Assembly (NCBI RefSeq): GCF_001477625.1
Contig: NZ_CP013692.1
Span: 372,001-436,000, forward strand
Origin: Paucibacter sp. KCTC 42545
Lineage (GTDB): Bacteria > Pseudomonadota > Gammaproteobacteria > Burkholderiales > Burkholderiaceae_C
DNA: 64,000 nucleotides
Direction: 5' to 3'
Positions 37,801-44,729 of the stretch are shown in pieces. The position numbers were made by a program, and so were the translations under genes. Every line of letters begins with the position of its first letter. Position 1 is the first letter of the stretch. The notes beneath the pieces were generated by a model, which was not told the DNA's origin, made no database searches, and saw only the letters and a program-made list of their open reading frames with translations.

Positions 37801-38404
37801 AAACCTCGGCCCGCAACTCAACCGTGTGCCCGGACTGGCCGGCATCAGCTTGCTCGCTTCCGGCGATGTGGCGCTGATCTACAACCCGCATGCCCTGGCC
37901 ACTTGCTACGGCGAACAGGCGCAACAGCGCTTGCGCGAACAGCAGGCCCAGCTGGCCAGCGGTGCGCCGGTGGAGCTGGTCGAGGAACCGCAAGAAGCGC
38001 TGGCGCCGCTGGTGCTGGTGGTGGACGACTCGCTGACCGTGCGCCGCGTCACCCAGCGCTTGCTGGAACGCGAGGGCTACCGGGTGCAGTTGGCCAAGGA
38101 CGGTCTGGATGCGATGGAGTGCCTGGCCGCCGAGGAATTGCCGGCCCTGGTGCTCAGCGACATCGAGATGCCACGCATGGACGGCTTCGACTTGGTTCGC
38201 AATATGCGCGCTGATAGCCGCCTGAGCAGCTTGCCGGTGATCATGATCACTTCGCGCATTGCGCAAAAGCACAAGGACTACGCGGCAGAGTTGGGTGTTA
38301 GCCACTACCTCGGCAAACCCTATGACGAAGAACTTTTGTTACAACTAATCGCTGGTTACACTTCCGCTTCTGCGCTAGGAGAGACGGCGCCGCTGCAGCA
38401 CTGA
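31844..38404 (+). CDS. pilL: Hybrid sensor kinase PilL/ChpA with several Hpt domains
   Basis: This CheA-type kinase of 2186 residues is the core of the Chp system. I see Hpt-like modules at about residues 15-150 (degenerate, His in LHQVAGVLDLVGL), 480-600 (no His), 660-770 (canonical FHTLKGSSRMVGL, His700), 1150-1290 (HALAGN, Lys changed to Ala) and 1360-1480 (canonical LHTFKGGARL, His1404). Acidic Pro/Ala/Glu linkers lie between, including ETETETET at 1078-1085. Then come a P3-like coiled coil (1560-1640), HATPase (FEHLLRNSVGHGIE; DDGAGLDL; GRGVGMDVV), a CheW domain, and a C-terminal receiver with acceptor Asp2106 (LSDIEMPRMDGFD). An alternative ATG is at 31853. Confidence 0.95.
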   Translation: MDLMSNTSQSRPQPEPRDMRDAQDSEFPADLSPLAWVQEELRRSLESVHKSLRRLLRDGDGRMTGYSALGADSQPLPALQAAAAQLHQVAGVLDLVGLPAGAIVLRAAEQAVADLAQHPANIELARVEVIERADFALLSLVSRMLGAGAPSAAISSLSLFPSYRDLQALNGAERVHPADLWQFEWQWRDLPVDGKVPVQALETVRPAFESTLLKQMREPHAVAARAYAAKLSDLCAGLVGGLQHAPKTKTLWQLAAAMFEAQSLGLLPLDSFVKRLGSRLLSQLRVVGLGDAGDLDAKQRLAQDLLFFCAQSGSLSSPAEAPRLAAVREAYGLANQPLGDYEDESLGRIDPAWVSQAKRRVSAAKESWGTVAEGETHRMPVLDEQFASLAESLHRLFPSGAVLGEMLQRAVVSTVRSAKAPPPALAMELATSLLYVEAALDEAVFDQPEQADRVKRLAARIAAVGRGEAPEPLEGWMEDLYRRVSDRQTLGSVVHELRSSLAEVERQADEYFRDPSQRERLIPVPGQLSSMRGVLTVLGLDQAALACVRMRDEVDRLANTEVDVERAAPRELFDRLANNLGALGFMIDMLGVQPALAKRMFVFDESTGRLSSLMGRSGDAHAAPPAPIMPNLPPLPPALVEAAQRPAEDTRLLPAHDPEMREIFLEEAAEVLGNAREALAGLRADSESTPQLTVMRRAFHTLKGSSRMVGLEQFGEGAWSCEQLFNARLAEATPKADAALLEFSEEALDYLGRWCEQIASAQTPTLTPEPLREKADALRLRPLAAVPAAAPAPAPVPVPAPEVHVAEVQAEPAAAAAPELAPAESVQEPELTVEAVPASEAQPEPMPELSFVTLPEVEALPVTVSYEPAVAAAAAPELAGFEPTTFNEFAPTEVSELLDLPAQPAAAVEASQPEEFVLPEIESIDGLDDASLPAAEPDLASDEQQPPSHTEGEVASENDSDSDSDLPALPADVVAAVEPQTPEQDLPFVLEFNSLRADLPAASTEEFELPEFELKLDLGEEAALPVAEAGALNDDELIAALAQIHREAVPEYAAPLADTELLLPPDLADAEPAEAQVETETETETPELVAEGVESVGPAEAVELIEPAEPLELPQHQAPTLELVRSPARDAQDEDAEQAAAEQAEDDSVKVIGPIRVSITLFNIFLNEADELSRRLGTSLAEWALELNGPVPANCEPLAHALAGNAAAVQFEDLSILARALEHALGRAQRTRRYSEAEAQMFVQAADEIRHLLHQFAAGFLKPLDPATLAALQAYQPEHDADFESELDSLSMGLDALIKEKGDQAAEPDMAAFADVADDAVEVEEQAEPSLATAEAAIDPLLLTPAAHEDEVEPGLPDAIEPELFDIFDEEAQELLGQLHGALRAWLQAPQDRSQGAACMRALHTFKGGARLSGAMRLGEQAHRLETEVERVLHQHADGGAPSQAELLSLQAGGDALAASMDALRAGHLAVPAVPVAPAAPAEAAPTAFAATTVQPLAAEQVAAFVPAVAETVEALAPTELTGLEPTAVAAEPAAPVERIDWSRFVENPLDENAGELGPIGPQAMVRVRGSLLERMAAQAGEVSIRRTRLESELAQMKSALLDLDDNLERLRAQMRELELQAEAQMGSQQDQLSRASEHFDPLEFDRYTRFQELTKMLTESVGDVATVQRSLQRNVQLGEDELAAQSRLTRELQDDLLRTRMVEFDSLSERMHRVVRQAARDTGKQAQLNIVGGQTELDRSVLERMAGAFEHLLRNSVGHGIEASEARVAAGKDATGQLTLTLQQEGNEVLLSFSDDGAGLDLPRIRQRGEQLGLIKPDAPELSVAELTQLIFTPGFSTASQITETSGRGVGMDVVRAEVATLGGSIDTHTEPGQGSRFTLRLPLTTALTQVVLLRCGDQTVAVPAALMDSVQRLPLDQLEGAYASGKLNLAGHTQPFFWLGSLLGQAGHGQAHGKTASIVLLRNSQQRLALHVDEVMGNQEVVVKNLGPQLNRVPGLAGISLLASGDVALIYNPHALATCYGEQAQQRLREQQAQLASGAPVELVEEPQEALAPLVLVVDDSLTVRRVTQRLLEREGYRVQLAKDGLDAMECLAAEELPALVLSDIEMPRMDGFDLVRNMRADSRLSSLPVIMITSRIAQKHKDYAAELGVSHYLGKPYDEELLLQLIAGYTSASALGETAPLQH
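35075..35098 (+). repeat. Hexanucleotide tandem repeat (GAAACG x4) within pilL
   Basis: Four perfect copies of GAAACG encode Glu-Thr four times inside the acidic linker between Hpt modules. Six is a multiple of three, so copy changes would lengthen or shorten the linker without breaking the frame. Confidence 0.9.
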
Positions 38405-38411
38405 GTTCGTG

Positions 38412-38436
38412 CTGGCCGGCGGCCCGTGCCGGCCAG
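38412..38436 (+). repeat. Strong hairpin after pilL
   Basis: CTGGCCGGC and GCCGGCCAG are a perfect 9-bp inverted repeat around a seven-base loop, eight bases after the pilL stop. No T run follows, so it may protect the 3' end or attenuate readthrough into the diguanylate cyclase rather than terminate. Confidence 0.6.
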
Positions 38437-38541
38437 TACCGTTTGCCCTCGGGCAGCCGGCTTGGGGGTGCCAGGGGTCTAAGAACGCCGGCGCACAGGG
38501 GGAAACGCTGCTGAAGCCTCAACCATGAGGCAGGGAACACC

Positions 38542-39579
38542 ATGTCCGAAGTCGTAGATCATCTGGCGGAAATGACGGGGTTTCGCGATCGCGATGTGAT
38601 GGACGTCACGCTGGTCACGGCGCTGCGCGAGTTGCTGGAGCCCTTGTCGGTTGCCATTTACCGCTGTGTGGGCGAGCCTGGTGAAGAGCGCTGGTTGACT
38701 CGTGCTCGCTTGGCACAAGGTGATGCGGTCCCCACCGCCGACCCGCTGTGGGCCGAAAGCGCGCGCCTGCCTTTGGCATCTGACTTCCCGGCCCGGCTGG
38801 AATGCTTGCACAACCGCAAGATGCTGCAGCTGCCCGCTGGCAACCATTGGCTGGCTCTGTTTCCGATTGCCACCGACCGCGAAGTGGTGGGCGTGGTGGA
38901 AATCGAAACCAGCGAGGCCTTAGCGCCTAATTTGCAGCGCATCGTCGGCGGCGTGCTGCGCATTTATCACAATTTCCAAGGCTTGCTGGACTACAGCGAG
39001 CGTGACACCCTGACCGGTCTGCTCAACCGCAAGACCTTCGAGGACAGCTTTCTCAAGGCCGTTAGCGAGGCGCCCTCGCTCAAGCACAGCGCCCAGCCGG
39101 ATGACGGGCGCCGCCATGATGGGCCGCACCCCCAGCATTACCTGGGCGTGATCGACATCGACCATTTCAAGCGCGTCAACGACAACTTCGGCCACTTGAT
39201 CGGCGATGAGGTCTTGCTGCTGCTGTCGCGCCTGATGCGCAGCAGCTTCCGCTTCCATGATCTGCTCTATCGCTTCGGCGGCGAGGAGTTTGTGGCCCTG
39301 ATGCGTTGCGACGATCCGCAAGATGCAGCCCAGGCTTTCGAGCGCCTGCGCCAGAACACCGAAAACTATCTCTTTCCGCAAGTCGGCCACATCACGGTCA
39401 GCGTGGGCTTCACCCTGGTGAAGCCGGGGGATTCGCCCAGCTCGGCCTTTGACCGAGCCGACAAGGCGGTGTATTTCTCCAAGCAAGCCGGGCGCAACCA
39501 GGTCAATAGCCATGCCGACCTGGTGCAGGCCGGGCATCTGCAAGAAGAATCTCGTGCCAGCGCGGTGGAGCTGTTCTGA
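38542..39579 (+). CDS. Cytosolic diguanylate cyclase with GAF-like N-terminus
   Basis: The C-terminal domain is a full GGDEF: DTLTGLLNRKTFED, VIDIDHFKRVNDNFGHLIGDE, and GGEEF in LYRFGGEEFVALM. The inhibitory I-site RxxD is present as RFHD, five residues before GGEEF, so feedback inhibition by c-di-GMP is expected. The N-terminal 150 residues have a GAF-like pattern (LFPIATDREVVGVVEIETS) and no membrane segment. A His/Asp-rich insertion (about 190-200) lies within the GGDEF domain. It follows pilL by 137 bases and may be co-transcribed, linking pilus chemosensing and c-di-GMP. GGGAAC precedes the ATG. Confidence 0.93.
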   Translation: MSEVVDHLAEMTGFRDRDVMDVTLVTALRELLEPLSVAIYRCVGEPGEERWLTRARLAQGDAVPTADPLWAESARLPLASDFPARLECLHNRKMLQLPAGNHWLALFPIATDREVVGVVEIETSEALAPNLQRIVGGVLRIYHNFQGLLDYSERDTLTGLLNRKTFEDSFLKAVSEAPSLKHSAQPDDGRRHDGPHPQHYLGVIDIDHFKRVNDNFGHLIGDEVLLLLSRLMRSSFRFHDLLYRFGGEEFVALMRCDDPQDAAQAFERLRQNTENYLFPQVGHITVSVGFTLVKPGDSPSSAFDRADKAVYFSKQAGRNQVNSHADLVQAGHLQEESRASAVELF

Positions 39580-39727
39580 GCGCCTGAACTCTCTGGCTCG
39601 CTCGCGTTGCGAACTCAGCTTGTGTTTCGCAATGTTTCGCTACCCTGTTCGGGGCAGCGCTGCCCTTGAATCTGCGTTAGTCTGACCCCAGCTGCTCTCT
39701 TTCGAGCTTGCTGGGAAGGATCGGGAC

Positions 39728-40801
39728 ATGCTGAGATCTGGTTTGACATGCCTGTTGGCGGCGAGCTTGCTGCTGGCGGGTTGCAACACCACGCCGACGG
39801 CGATCGGGCCGACGGACACACTGAGCAGCTATGCGCAGACGGCAGTGGCCGAAGGCGCCCAAGTGATAGAGATGGACTGGCGTGATGAGAGCCGCCAGCG
39901 CGATGTGCCGGTGCGCCTGTACTGGCCCGCCCAGGCCGTGGCGGGGCAAGCGGTGCCGCTGGTAGTGTATTCGCACGGCATTGGCGGCTCGCGCCGTGGC
40001 TACAGCTATCTGGGCGCCTACTTCGCGCGCCAGGGTTATGCCAGCTTGCATGTGCAACATATCGGCAGTGACCGCCAGCAGGTCTGGATGGGCAATCCGC
40101 TGCAACTGGTGTCGCGCCTGCAGGCGGCGGCGCAAGAGGGCGAGGCCATCAGCCGGGTGGCGGATGTGAAATTCGCGCTGGACACGTTGCTGCACAGCGA
40201 GCGCGCCGCGCTGATCGACCCCGAGCGCATCGTCGCAGCCGGTCATTCCTACGGTGCCAACACCACTTTGCTGCTGGCCGGTGCCCAGGTGACGCGCCAG
40301 GGCCACACGCTGGATCTGCGCGATCCGCGCTTCAAAGCGGCCATCGTGATCTCGGCACCGCCTTTCTACGGCGATGGTGATGTGCGCCCCATCACTGGGC
40401 CGATCGCCATTCCGACCCTGCACATCACCGCGACCGAGGATGTGATCCGCGTCCCCGGCTACTTCTCGGACGCCAGCGACCGCCTGGCCTTGTTTGATGC
40501 TACCGGGCACGATGCGCGCAAGGTGTTGGCCGTGTTTGAAGGCGGCTCGCACAGCATGTTCACCGACCGTGGCATCACCGGCGGCACCGCGCTCAACCCC
40601 CGCGCCAAGCAAGCCACCCAGGAGCTAGCCTTGGCCTTTCTGAATGATGTGCTGGATGGCAAGCCAGATGGCTTGCGCCACTGGAGTGCGCAATACCAGG
40701 ACATTCTGGCGCGCTGGCAATCGCCCTACGGCCAGTTCAGCGCCCCGGCCGTGGCCCTGAAGCCCGCGACGGCTAGCCTGGCGGCAATGCCCGGCTCTTG
40801 A
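39728..40801 (+). CDS. Lipoprotein alpha/beta-hydrolase (PAF-acetylhydrolase/chlorophyllase-like)
   Basis: The 357-residue protein has a lipoprotein signal with lipobox LLAGC (Cys19). The hydrolase fold shows PLVVYSHGIGGSRRGYSYLG (oxyanion region), nucleophile GHSYGANTTLLLAG, a probable acid in TATEDVI and His in FEGGSHSMF. Such proteins resemble dienelactone-hydrolase-like or PAF-acetylhydrolase-like esterases; the natural substrate is unknown. GGGAAGGA precedes the ATG. The last 29 bases overlap the end of the convergent photolyase gene. Confidence 0.88.
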   Translation: MLRSGLTCLLAASLLLAGCNTTPTAIGPTDTLSSYAQTAVAEGAQVIEMDWRDESRQRDVPVRLYWPAQAVAGQAVPLVVYSHGIGGSRRGYSYLGAYFARQGYASLHVQHIGSDRQQVWMGNPLQLVSRLQAAAQEGEAISRVADVKFALDTLLHSERAALIDPERIVAAGHSYGANTTLLLAGAQVTRQGHTLDLRDPRFKAAIVISAPPFYGDGDVRPITGPIAIPTLHITATEDVIRVPGYFSDASDRLALFDATGHDARKVLAVFEGGSHSMFTDRGITGGTALNPRAKQATQELALAFLNDVLDGKPDGLRHWSAQYQDILARWQSPYGQFSAPAVALKPATASLAAMPGS

Positions 40802-42239
40802 CCACGGCGTAACGCGCCAGGGTCTGCTCCCTGGCCTCGGCGTGGTCGACGATGGGAGCTGGATAGTCGCGCCCCAGCACCAAGCCGCAAGCCTGCAATT
40901 CCAGCGGCTTGGCGGTCCAGGGCGCATGCCGCAGCTTGGCAGGCAGTTTGGTCAATTGCGGCAGATAGCGGGTGATGAAGCGGCCCTCGGCGTCGAACTT
41001 TTCGCTCTGCGTGACCGGGTTGAAGATGCGGAACCAGGGCTGCGCATCGCAGCCGCTGGAGGCCGCCCATTGCCAACCGCCATTGTTGGCGGCGAGGTCA
41101 AAGTCCAGCAGTTGTTCGGCAAAGTAGGCCTCGCCGCGTTGCCAGCTGATGCCCAAGTCTTTGATCAAAAAGCTCGCCGTCACCATGCGCAGGCGGTTGT
41201 GCATATAGCCGGTTTGATTAAGTTGCAGCATGGCCGCATCCACCAGCGGGTAGCCGGTGCGGCCTTCGCACCAGGCGGCGAAGCGGCTGTCGGCGTTGGG
41301 GCCGGCCTCCCAGGCAATCGCGTCGTATTCGGCGCGGAAGGCGGCGTGCATGGCATGCGGGTGGTGGTGCATCAGCTGGTGATAGAAATCGCGCCAGATC
41401 AGCTCGGCCAGCCAGATCTCGGCCCCTTTCTCACCCGCTTGCATGCGCGCCCAGGCCGCGCGGGCCAATTGCCGGATTGAAATCGTGCCAAAGCGCAGAT
41501 GCACGCTGAGGTAGCTGGGGCCTTTGATGGCGGGGAAGTCGCGGCTACGGTCATAGCGTTCGATGCGCTCCAGAAATTCATCGAACAAATCGGCGGCGCC
41601 CAGGCTGCCTCGCATCAAGATCGGGTTGAGTTCGGCCGGCTCAAAGCCAATCTCGGCCAAGGTGGGAACGCCTTTGGCCAGCGGTGTGGCGGCCAGTGCA
41701 GCGGCATGGCGCGCCACCGGATAAGCGCGCAGGTAGAAATCATTGAGCTTGCGCAGCCAGGCGTTTTTGTAGGGCGTGAACACGCCGTAAGGCTTGCCCT
41801 GTGCGGTCAGCACCTCGCTGCGCTCGAAGATCACATGGTCTTTGAAGGTCTCGAAGCCACAGGCAAAGCTGGCCAGGCGCTGGGCCACCAGGGCGTCGCG
41901 GGCCAGCGCTGCCGGCTCGTCATCGTGGTTGCAGAACACCGCCTGCACGCCCAATTCGGCCGCCAGCTTCGGCACTTCTTCCGAGGCCGAGCCATGCCGC
42001 ACGATCAGGCCGGCGCCCGGGCAGAGCTCGCGCAGCTGCGCATCCAGTACCCGCAAGGACTCCAGGATGAAGACCACACGGCGGTCGCTGCGGGGCAGGG
42101 CGGCGAGGATGTCTTGGTCCAGCACGAAGACGCAAAACACTGCCTTGCCGGCGCGGCAAGCGTGATAGAGGGCGGCTTGATCTTCGACACGCAAGTCACG
42201 CCGGAACCAGAGTAAAACGCGATCCAAACGATTCATCAT
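40773..42239 (-). CDS. phrB: Deoxyribodipyrimidine photolyase (class I CPD)
   Basis: It uses blue light and FADH- to split cyclobutane pyrimidine dimers. The 489-residue protein starts MMNRLDRVLLWFRRDLRVEDQ, the antenna-domain start. The FAD-binding domain has GPSYLSVHLRFGTISIRQL, ELIWRDFYHQL, TGYPLVDAAMLQLNQTGYMHNRLRM and WQWAASSGCDAQPWFRIFNP. The electron-transfer Trp residues lie within these. The upstream reading frame continues 77 codons, but those residues are unlike the family; the ATG codons at 42239 and 42236 are the likely starts. It is divergent from algH across a 33-base gap. Confidence 0.95.
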   Translation of the reverse strand: MMNRLDRVLLWFRRDLRVEDQAALYHACRAGKAVFCVFVLDQDILAALPRSDRRVVFILESLRVLDAQLRELCPGAGLIVRHGSASEEVPKLAAELGVQAVFCNHDDEPAALARDALVAQRLASFACGFETFKDHVIFERSEVLTAQGKPYGVFTPYKNAWLRKLNDFYLRAYPVARHAAALAATPLAKGVPTLAEIGFEPAELNPILMRGSLGAADLFDEFLERIERYDRSRDFPAIKGPSYLSVHLRFGTISIRQLARAAWARMQAGEKGAEIWLAELIWRDFYHQLMHHHPHAMHAAFRAEYDAIAWEAGPNADSRFAAWCEGRTGYPLVDAAMLQLNQTGYMHNRLRMVTASFLIKDLGISWQRGEAYFAEQLLDFDLAANNGGWQWAASSGCDAQPWFRIFNPVTQSEKFDAEGRFITRYLPQLTKLPAKLRHAPWTAKPLELQACGLVLGRDYPAPIVDHAEAREQTLARYAVVKSRALPPG

Positions 42240-42260
42240 GGCAGCAGTGTCGCCGACGAA

Positions 42261-42266
42261 TAAAAT
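42261..42266 (+). promoter_or_regulatory. -10 box of algH-ruvX-pyr operon (leaderless candidate, possibly bidirectional)
   Basis: TAAAAT ends six bases before the algH ATG and no Shine-Dalgarno intervenes. On the other strand the overlapping TATTTT (42262-42267) would serve phrB with a 22-base leader. With both genes only 33 bases apart, one symmetric A+T-rich box must serve both directions or the phrB promoter lies within algH. Confidence 0.5.
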
Positions 42267-42272
42267 AGCTGC

Positions 42273-42851
42273 ATGAGCCAAGACCGGATAGACCTCGCAA
42301 ACCAATTCCTGATTGCCATGCCCGGCATGGCTGACGACGCTTTTGCCGGCAGCGTCATCTATATGTGCGAGCACAACGAGAAGGGCGCCCTGGGTCTGGT
42401 GATCAACAAGCCCATCGCCCTGACGCTGGGCAGTTTGTTCGAAAAGGTGGAACTGAGCCCGCCGCAACAAGCCTTGGCCGATACCCCTGTTTTTTACGGT
42501 GGCCCGGTGCAGACCGAGCGCGGCTTTGTGCTACACGAGCCGTTGGACGCCAAGGGCGGGCATTACAACGCCACCCTGGCCGTGCCAGGTGGCTTGGAGA
42601 TGACCACCAGCCGCGATGTGCTGGAGGCCTTGTCCAACGGCGCCGGCCCCAAGCGCATTCTGGTCACGCTGGGCTATAGCGGCTGGGCCGCCGGCCAGTT
42701 GGAAGAAGAAATCGGTCGCAATGGTTGGCTGACCGTGGATGCCTCGCCGGACATCATCTTCGACACGCCGGTGGAGCTGCGCTACGAGCGCGCCCTGGGC
42801 CTGTTGGGTGTTGATCCGCGCATGCTGAGCCAAGAGGCCGGCCACGCATGA
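42273..42851 (+). CDS. algH: UPF0301/AlgH family protein
   Basis: The 192-residue YqgE/AlgH protein has the family start NQFLIAMPGMADDAFAGSV and the conserved ALGLVINKPI, VFYGGPVQTERGFVLHE and LVTLGYSGWAAGQLEEEI. The name AlgH comes from alginate regulation in Pseudomonas; the biochemical function is not settled. It is first of an overlapping set algH-ruvX-pyrR-pyrB-pyrC', an order conserved in many beta- and gammaproteobacteria. Its stop region overlaps ruvX. Confidence 0.95.
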   Translation: MSQDRIDLANQFLIAMPGMADDAFAGSVIYMCEHNEKGALGLVINKPIALTLGSLFEKVELSPPQQALADTPVFYGGPVQTERGFVLHEPLDAKGGHYNATLAVPGGLEMTTSRDVLEALSNGAGPKRILVTLGYSGWAAGQLEEEIGRNGWLTVDASPDIIFDTPVELRYERALGLLGVDPRMLSQEAGHA

Positions 42852-43258
42852 TGAGCGCTACCCCAGCGCCACAGCAGCAACAGACCTTTCTGGCCTTTGA
42901 TTTCGGCACCAAGCGCACCGGTGTTGCCACCGGCAGCCGCTTCACGCAGACCGCCGAGCCCTTGAAAAGCCTGGCGCTGGAGGGCGAGGCCCGCATGCTG
43001 GCGATCGACAGGCTGATCAAAGAATGGCAGCCCGACGCCCTGGTGATCGGCGTGCCGCGTCACCCCGACGGCGCCGAGCATGAGATGACCCTGCGCGCGC
43101 GCAAATTCGGCCGCCAGCTGAAAAGCCGCTTCCGTCTGGCCGTCCACGAGGTGGACGAGCGCTACACATCTGTTGAAGCGGAAAGTTATGGCGTGCGCGA
43201 TGTCGACGCCGCCGCTGCTGCTTTGATTCTTGAACAATTTTTCCGGGAGACCTCGTGA
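42848..43258 (+). CDS. ruvX: Holliday junction resolvase-like nuclease YqgF/RuvX
   Basis: The 136-residue RNase H-like protein has FLAFDFGTKRTGVATG (first catalytic Asp), LVIGVPRHPDG and the C-terminal DVDAAAAALILEQFF with the last acidic residues. In E. coli YqgF processes the 5' end of pre-16S rRNA; Holliday junction resolution is the older assignment. Adjacent ATGs at 42848 and 42851 exist; the first overlaps the algH stop. The stop overlaps pyrR. Confidence 0.95.
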   Translation: MMSATPAPQQQQTFLAFDFGTKRTGVATGSRFTQTAEPLKSLALEGEARMLAIDRLIKEWQPDALVIGVPRHPDGAEHEMTLRARKFGRQLKSRFRLAVHEVDERYTSVEAESYGVRDVDAAAAALILEQFFRETS

Positions 43259-43755
43259 CGACCTTACTTCTCGATGCCGAGGCGCTTTACGCCGACCTGT
43301 TGCGCGGCGTGCAAAAACTGCTGCTGAGCAAGCCCGACAGTGCCTTGGTGGGCATCTGGTCCGGTGGCGCTTGGTTGGCCGAGCGTTTGCAAAAAGATCT
43401 GGGCCTGGTGGGCACCGCCGGCGTGATTTCCAGCAGCCTGCACCGCGATGATTTCGGCTCCAAAGGCATGGCGGCCAGCGCTGACCACACCAAGCTGCCT
43501 TTCGATGTGAATGGCCGCCCGCTGATCTTGGTGGACGATGTGCTGTTCACCGGCCGCACCACGCGGGCGGTGATCAACGAGCTGTTTGATTTCGGCCGCC
43601 CGGCCAGCGTCACCCTGGCCGTGCTGGTGGACCGGGGCGGGCGCGAGCTGCCGATCGAGCCGGCCTTTTCCGCCGCCCGCATCCATCTGGACGCGGCCCA
43701 GCGCCTGCGCCTGGCCAAGGATGAGACCGGCCGCTTCAGTTTCGACATCAAATAA
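43255..43755 (+). CDS. pyrR: PyrR uracil phosphoribosyltransferase/pyrimidine regulator
   Basis: The 166-residue PRTase-fold protein has the PRPP loop [17 protein letters not shown] and the flexible [11 protein letters not shown] region. In Bacillus PyrR binds pyr mRNA leaders to cause attenuation and has weak UPRTase activity. Here no RNA anti-anti-terminator-like structure precedes the operon, whose mRNA looks leaderless, so mRNA-based control is doubtful. The start is GTG at 43255 overlapping the ruvX stop, with GGAGA 4-8 bases upstream. It is 11 bases before pyrB. Confidence 0.94.
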   Translation: MTTLLLDAEALYADLLRGVQKLLLSKPDSALVGIWSGGAWLAERLQKDLGLVGTAGVISSSLHRDDFGSKGMAASADHTKLPFDVNGRPLILVDDVLFTGRTTRAVINELFDFGRPASVTLAVLVDRGGRELPIEPAFSAARIHLDAAQRLRLAKDETGRFSFDIK

Positions 43756-43766
43756 GGGGATTCATC

Positions 43767-44729
43767 GTGTTGTCCAAGCGAAATCCGCAACTCAACAAGC
43801 ACGGCGAGCTGGTTCACCTGCTCTCCGTTGAAGGTCTGCCCCAGGCCATCATTCACCAGATCCTTGACACCGCCGGCACATTCCTGTCGGTGAATGACCG
43901 CGAGGTCAAGAAAGTGCCCTTGCTGCGCGGCAAGTCGGTGTTCAATCTGTTCTTCGAGAACAGCACCCGCACCCGCACCACCTTCGAAATCGCGGCCAAG
44001 CGCCTGTCAGCCGATGTGCTGAATCTGGACATCGCCCGCTCCAGCACCGCCAAGGGCGAGACCTTGCTGGACACGGTGGCCAATCTTTCGGCCATGCATG
44101 CCGATATGTTCGTGGTGCGCCACAGCGAGTCGGGCGCGCCCTATCTGATCGCCCAGCATTGCGCGCCGCATGTGCATGTGGTCAACGCCGGTGACGGCCG
44201 CCACGCGCACCCGACGCAGGGCTTGCTGGACATGTACACGATCCGGCATTTCAAGAAAGACTTCAAGAACCTCACCGTGGCCATCGTCGGCGACATCGTG
44301 CATTCGCGCGTGGCTCGCTCCGACATTCATGCGCTGAATATTCTGGGTGTGCCCGAGATCCGTGCCGTTGGCCCCAAGACCTTGGTGCCGGGTGATTTGC
44401 GCGAGATGGGCGTGCGCGTTTGCCACGATATGGCCGAAGGTGTGCGCGGCGCCGATGTGATCATCATGCTGCGCCTGCAGAACGAGCGCATGAGCGGCGC
44501 CATGCTGCCCAGCGCCGGCGAGTTCTTCAAGAACTTTGGCCTCACGCCCGAGAAGCTGGCGCTGGCCAAGCCTGACGCCATCGTCATGCACCCGGGCCCC
44601 ATCAATCGTGGCGTAGAAATCGCCTCCACCGTGGCCGATGGCTTGCAGAGCGTGATCTTGCCGCAGGTGACCTTCGGCATCGCCGTTCGCATGGCCGTGA
44701 TGTCCATCCTCGCTGGAAACGAAGCATGA
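43767..44729 (+). CDS. pyrB: Aspartate carbamoyltransferase catalytic subunit
   Basis: It catalyses carbamoyl phosphate plus aspartate to N-carbamoyl-aspartate in pyrimidine synthesis. The 320-residue protein has the carbamoyl-phosphate site [31 protein letters not shown], and [12 protein letters not shown] for aspartate. The start is GTG at 43767 with AAGGGG nine bases upstream. No pyrI regulatory chain follows; instead the next gene, overlapping by 4 bases (ATGA), is a dihydroorotase homologue of the non-catalytic type, matching the Pseudomonas-style pyrB-pyrC' pair that forms a mixed complex. Confidence 0.97.
   Translation: MLSKRNPQLNKHGELVHLLSVEGLPQAIIHQILDTAGTFLSVNDREVKKVPLLRGKSVFNLFFENSTRTRTTFEIAAKRLSADVLNLDIARSSTAKGETLLDTVANLSAMHADMFVVRHSESGAPYLIAQHCAPHVHVVNAGDGRHAHPTQGLLDMYTIRHFKKDFKNLTVAIVGDIVHSRVARSDIHALNILGVPEIRAVGPKTLVPGDLREMGVRVCHDMAEGVRGADVIIMLRLQNERMSGAMLPSAGEFFKNFGLTPEKLALAKPDAIVMHPGPINRGVEIASTVADGLQSVILPQVTFGIAVRMAVMSILAGNEA

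Noticed and set aside
35381..38305. 974-codon open frame on the minus strand opposite pilL
   Set aside because: It is antisense to strong CheA/CheW/receiver motifs and rich in His/Gln/Arg, as expected from a G+C-rich coding shadow.
38412..38436. Hairpin after pilL as a rho-independent terminator
   Set aside because: The stem is strong, but the following TACCGTTTGCCC lacks the T run.
42240..42470. N-terminal extension of the photolyase
   Set aside because: The 77 upstream codons are antisense to algH and unlike photolyase N-termini.
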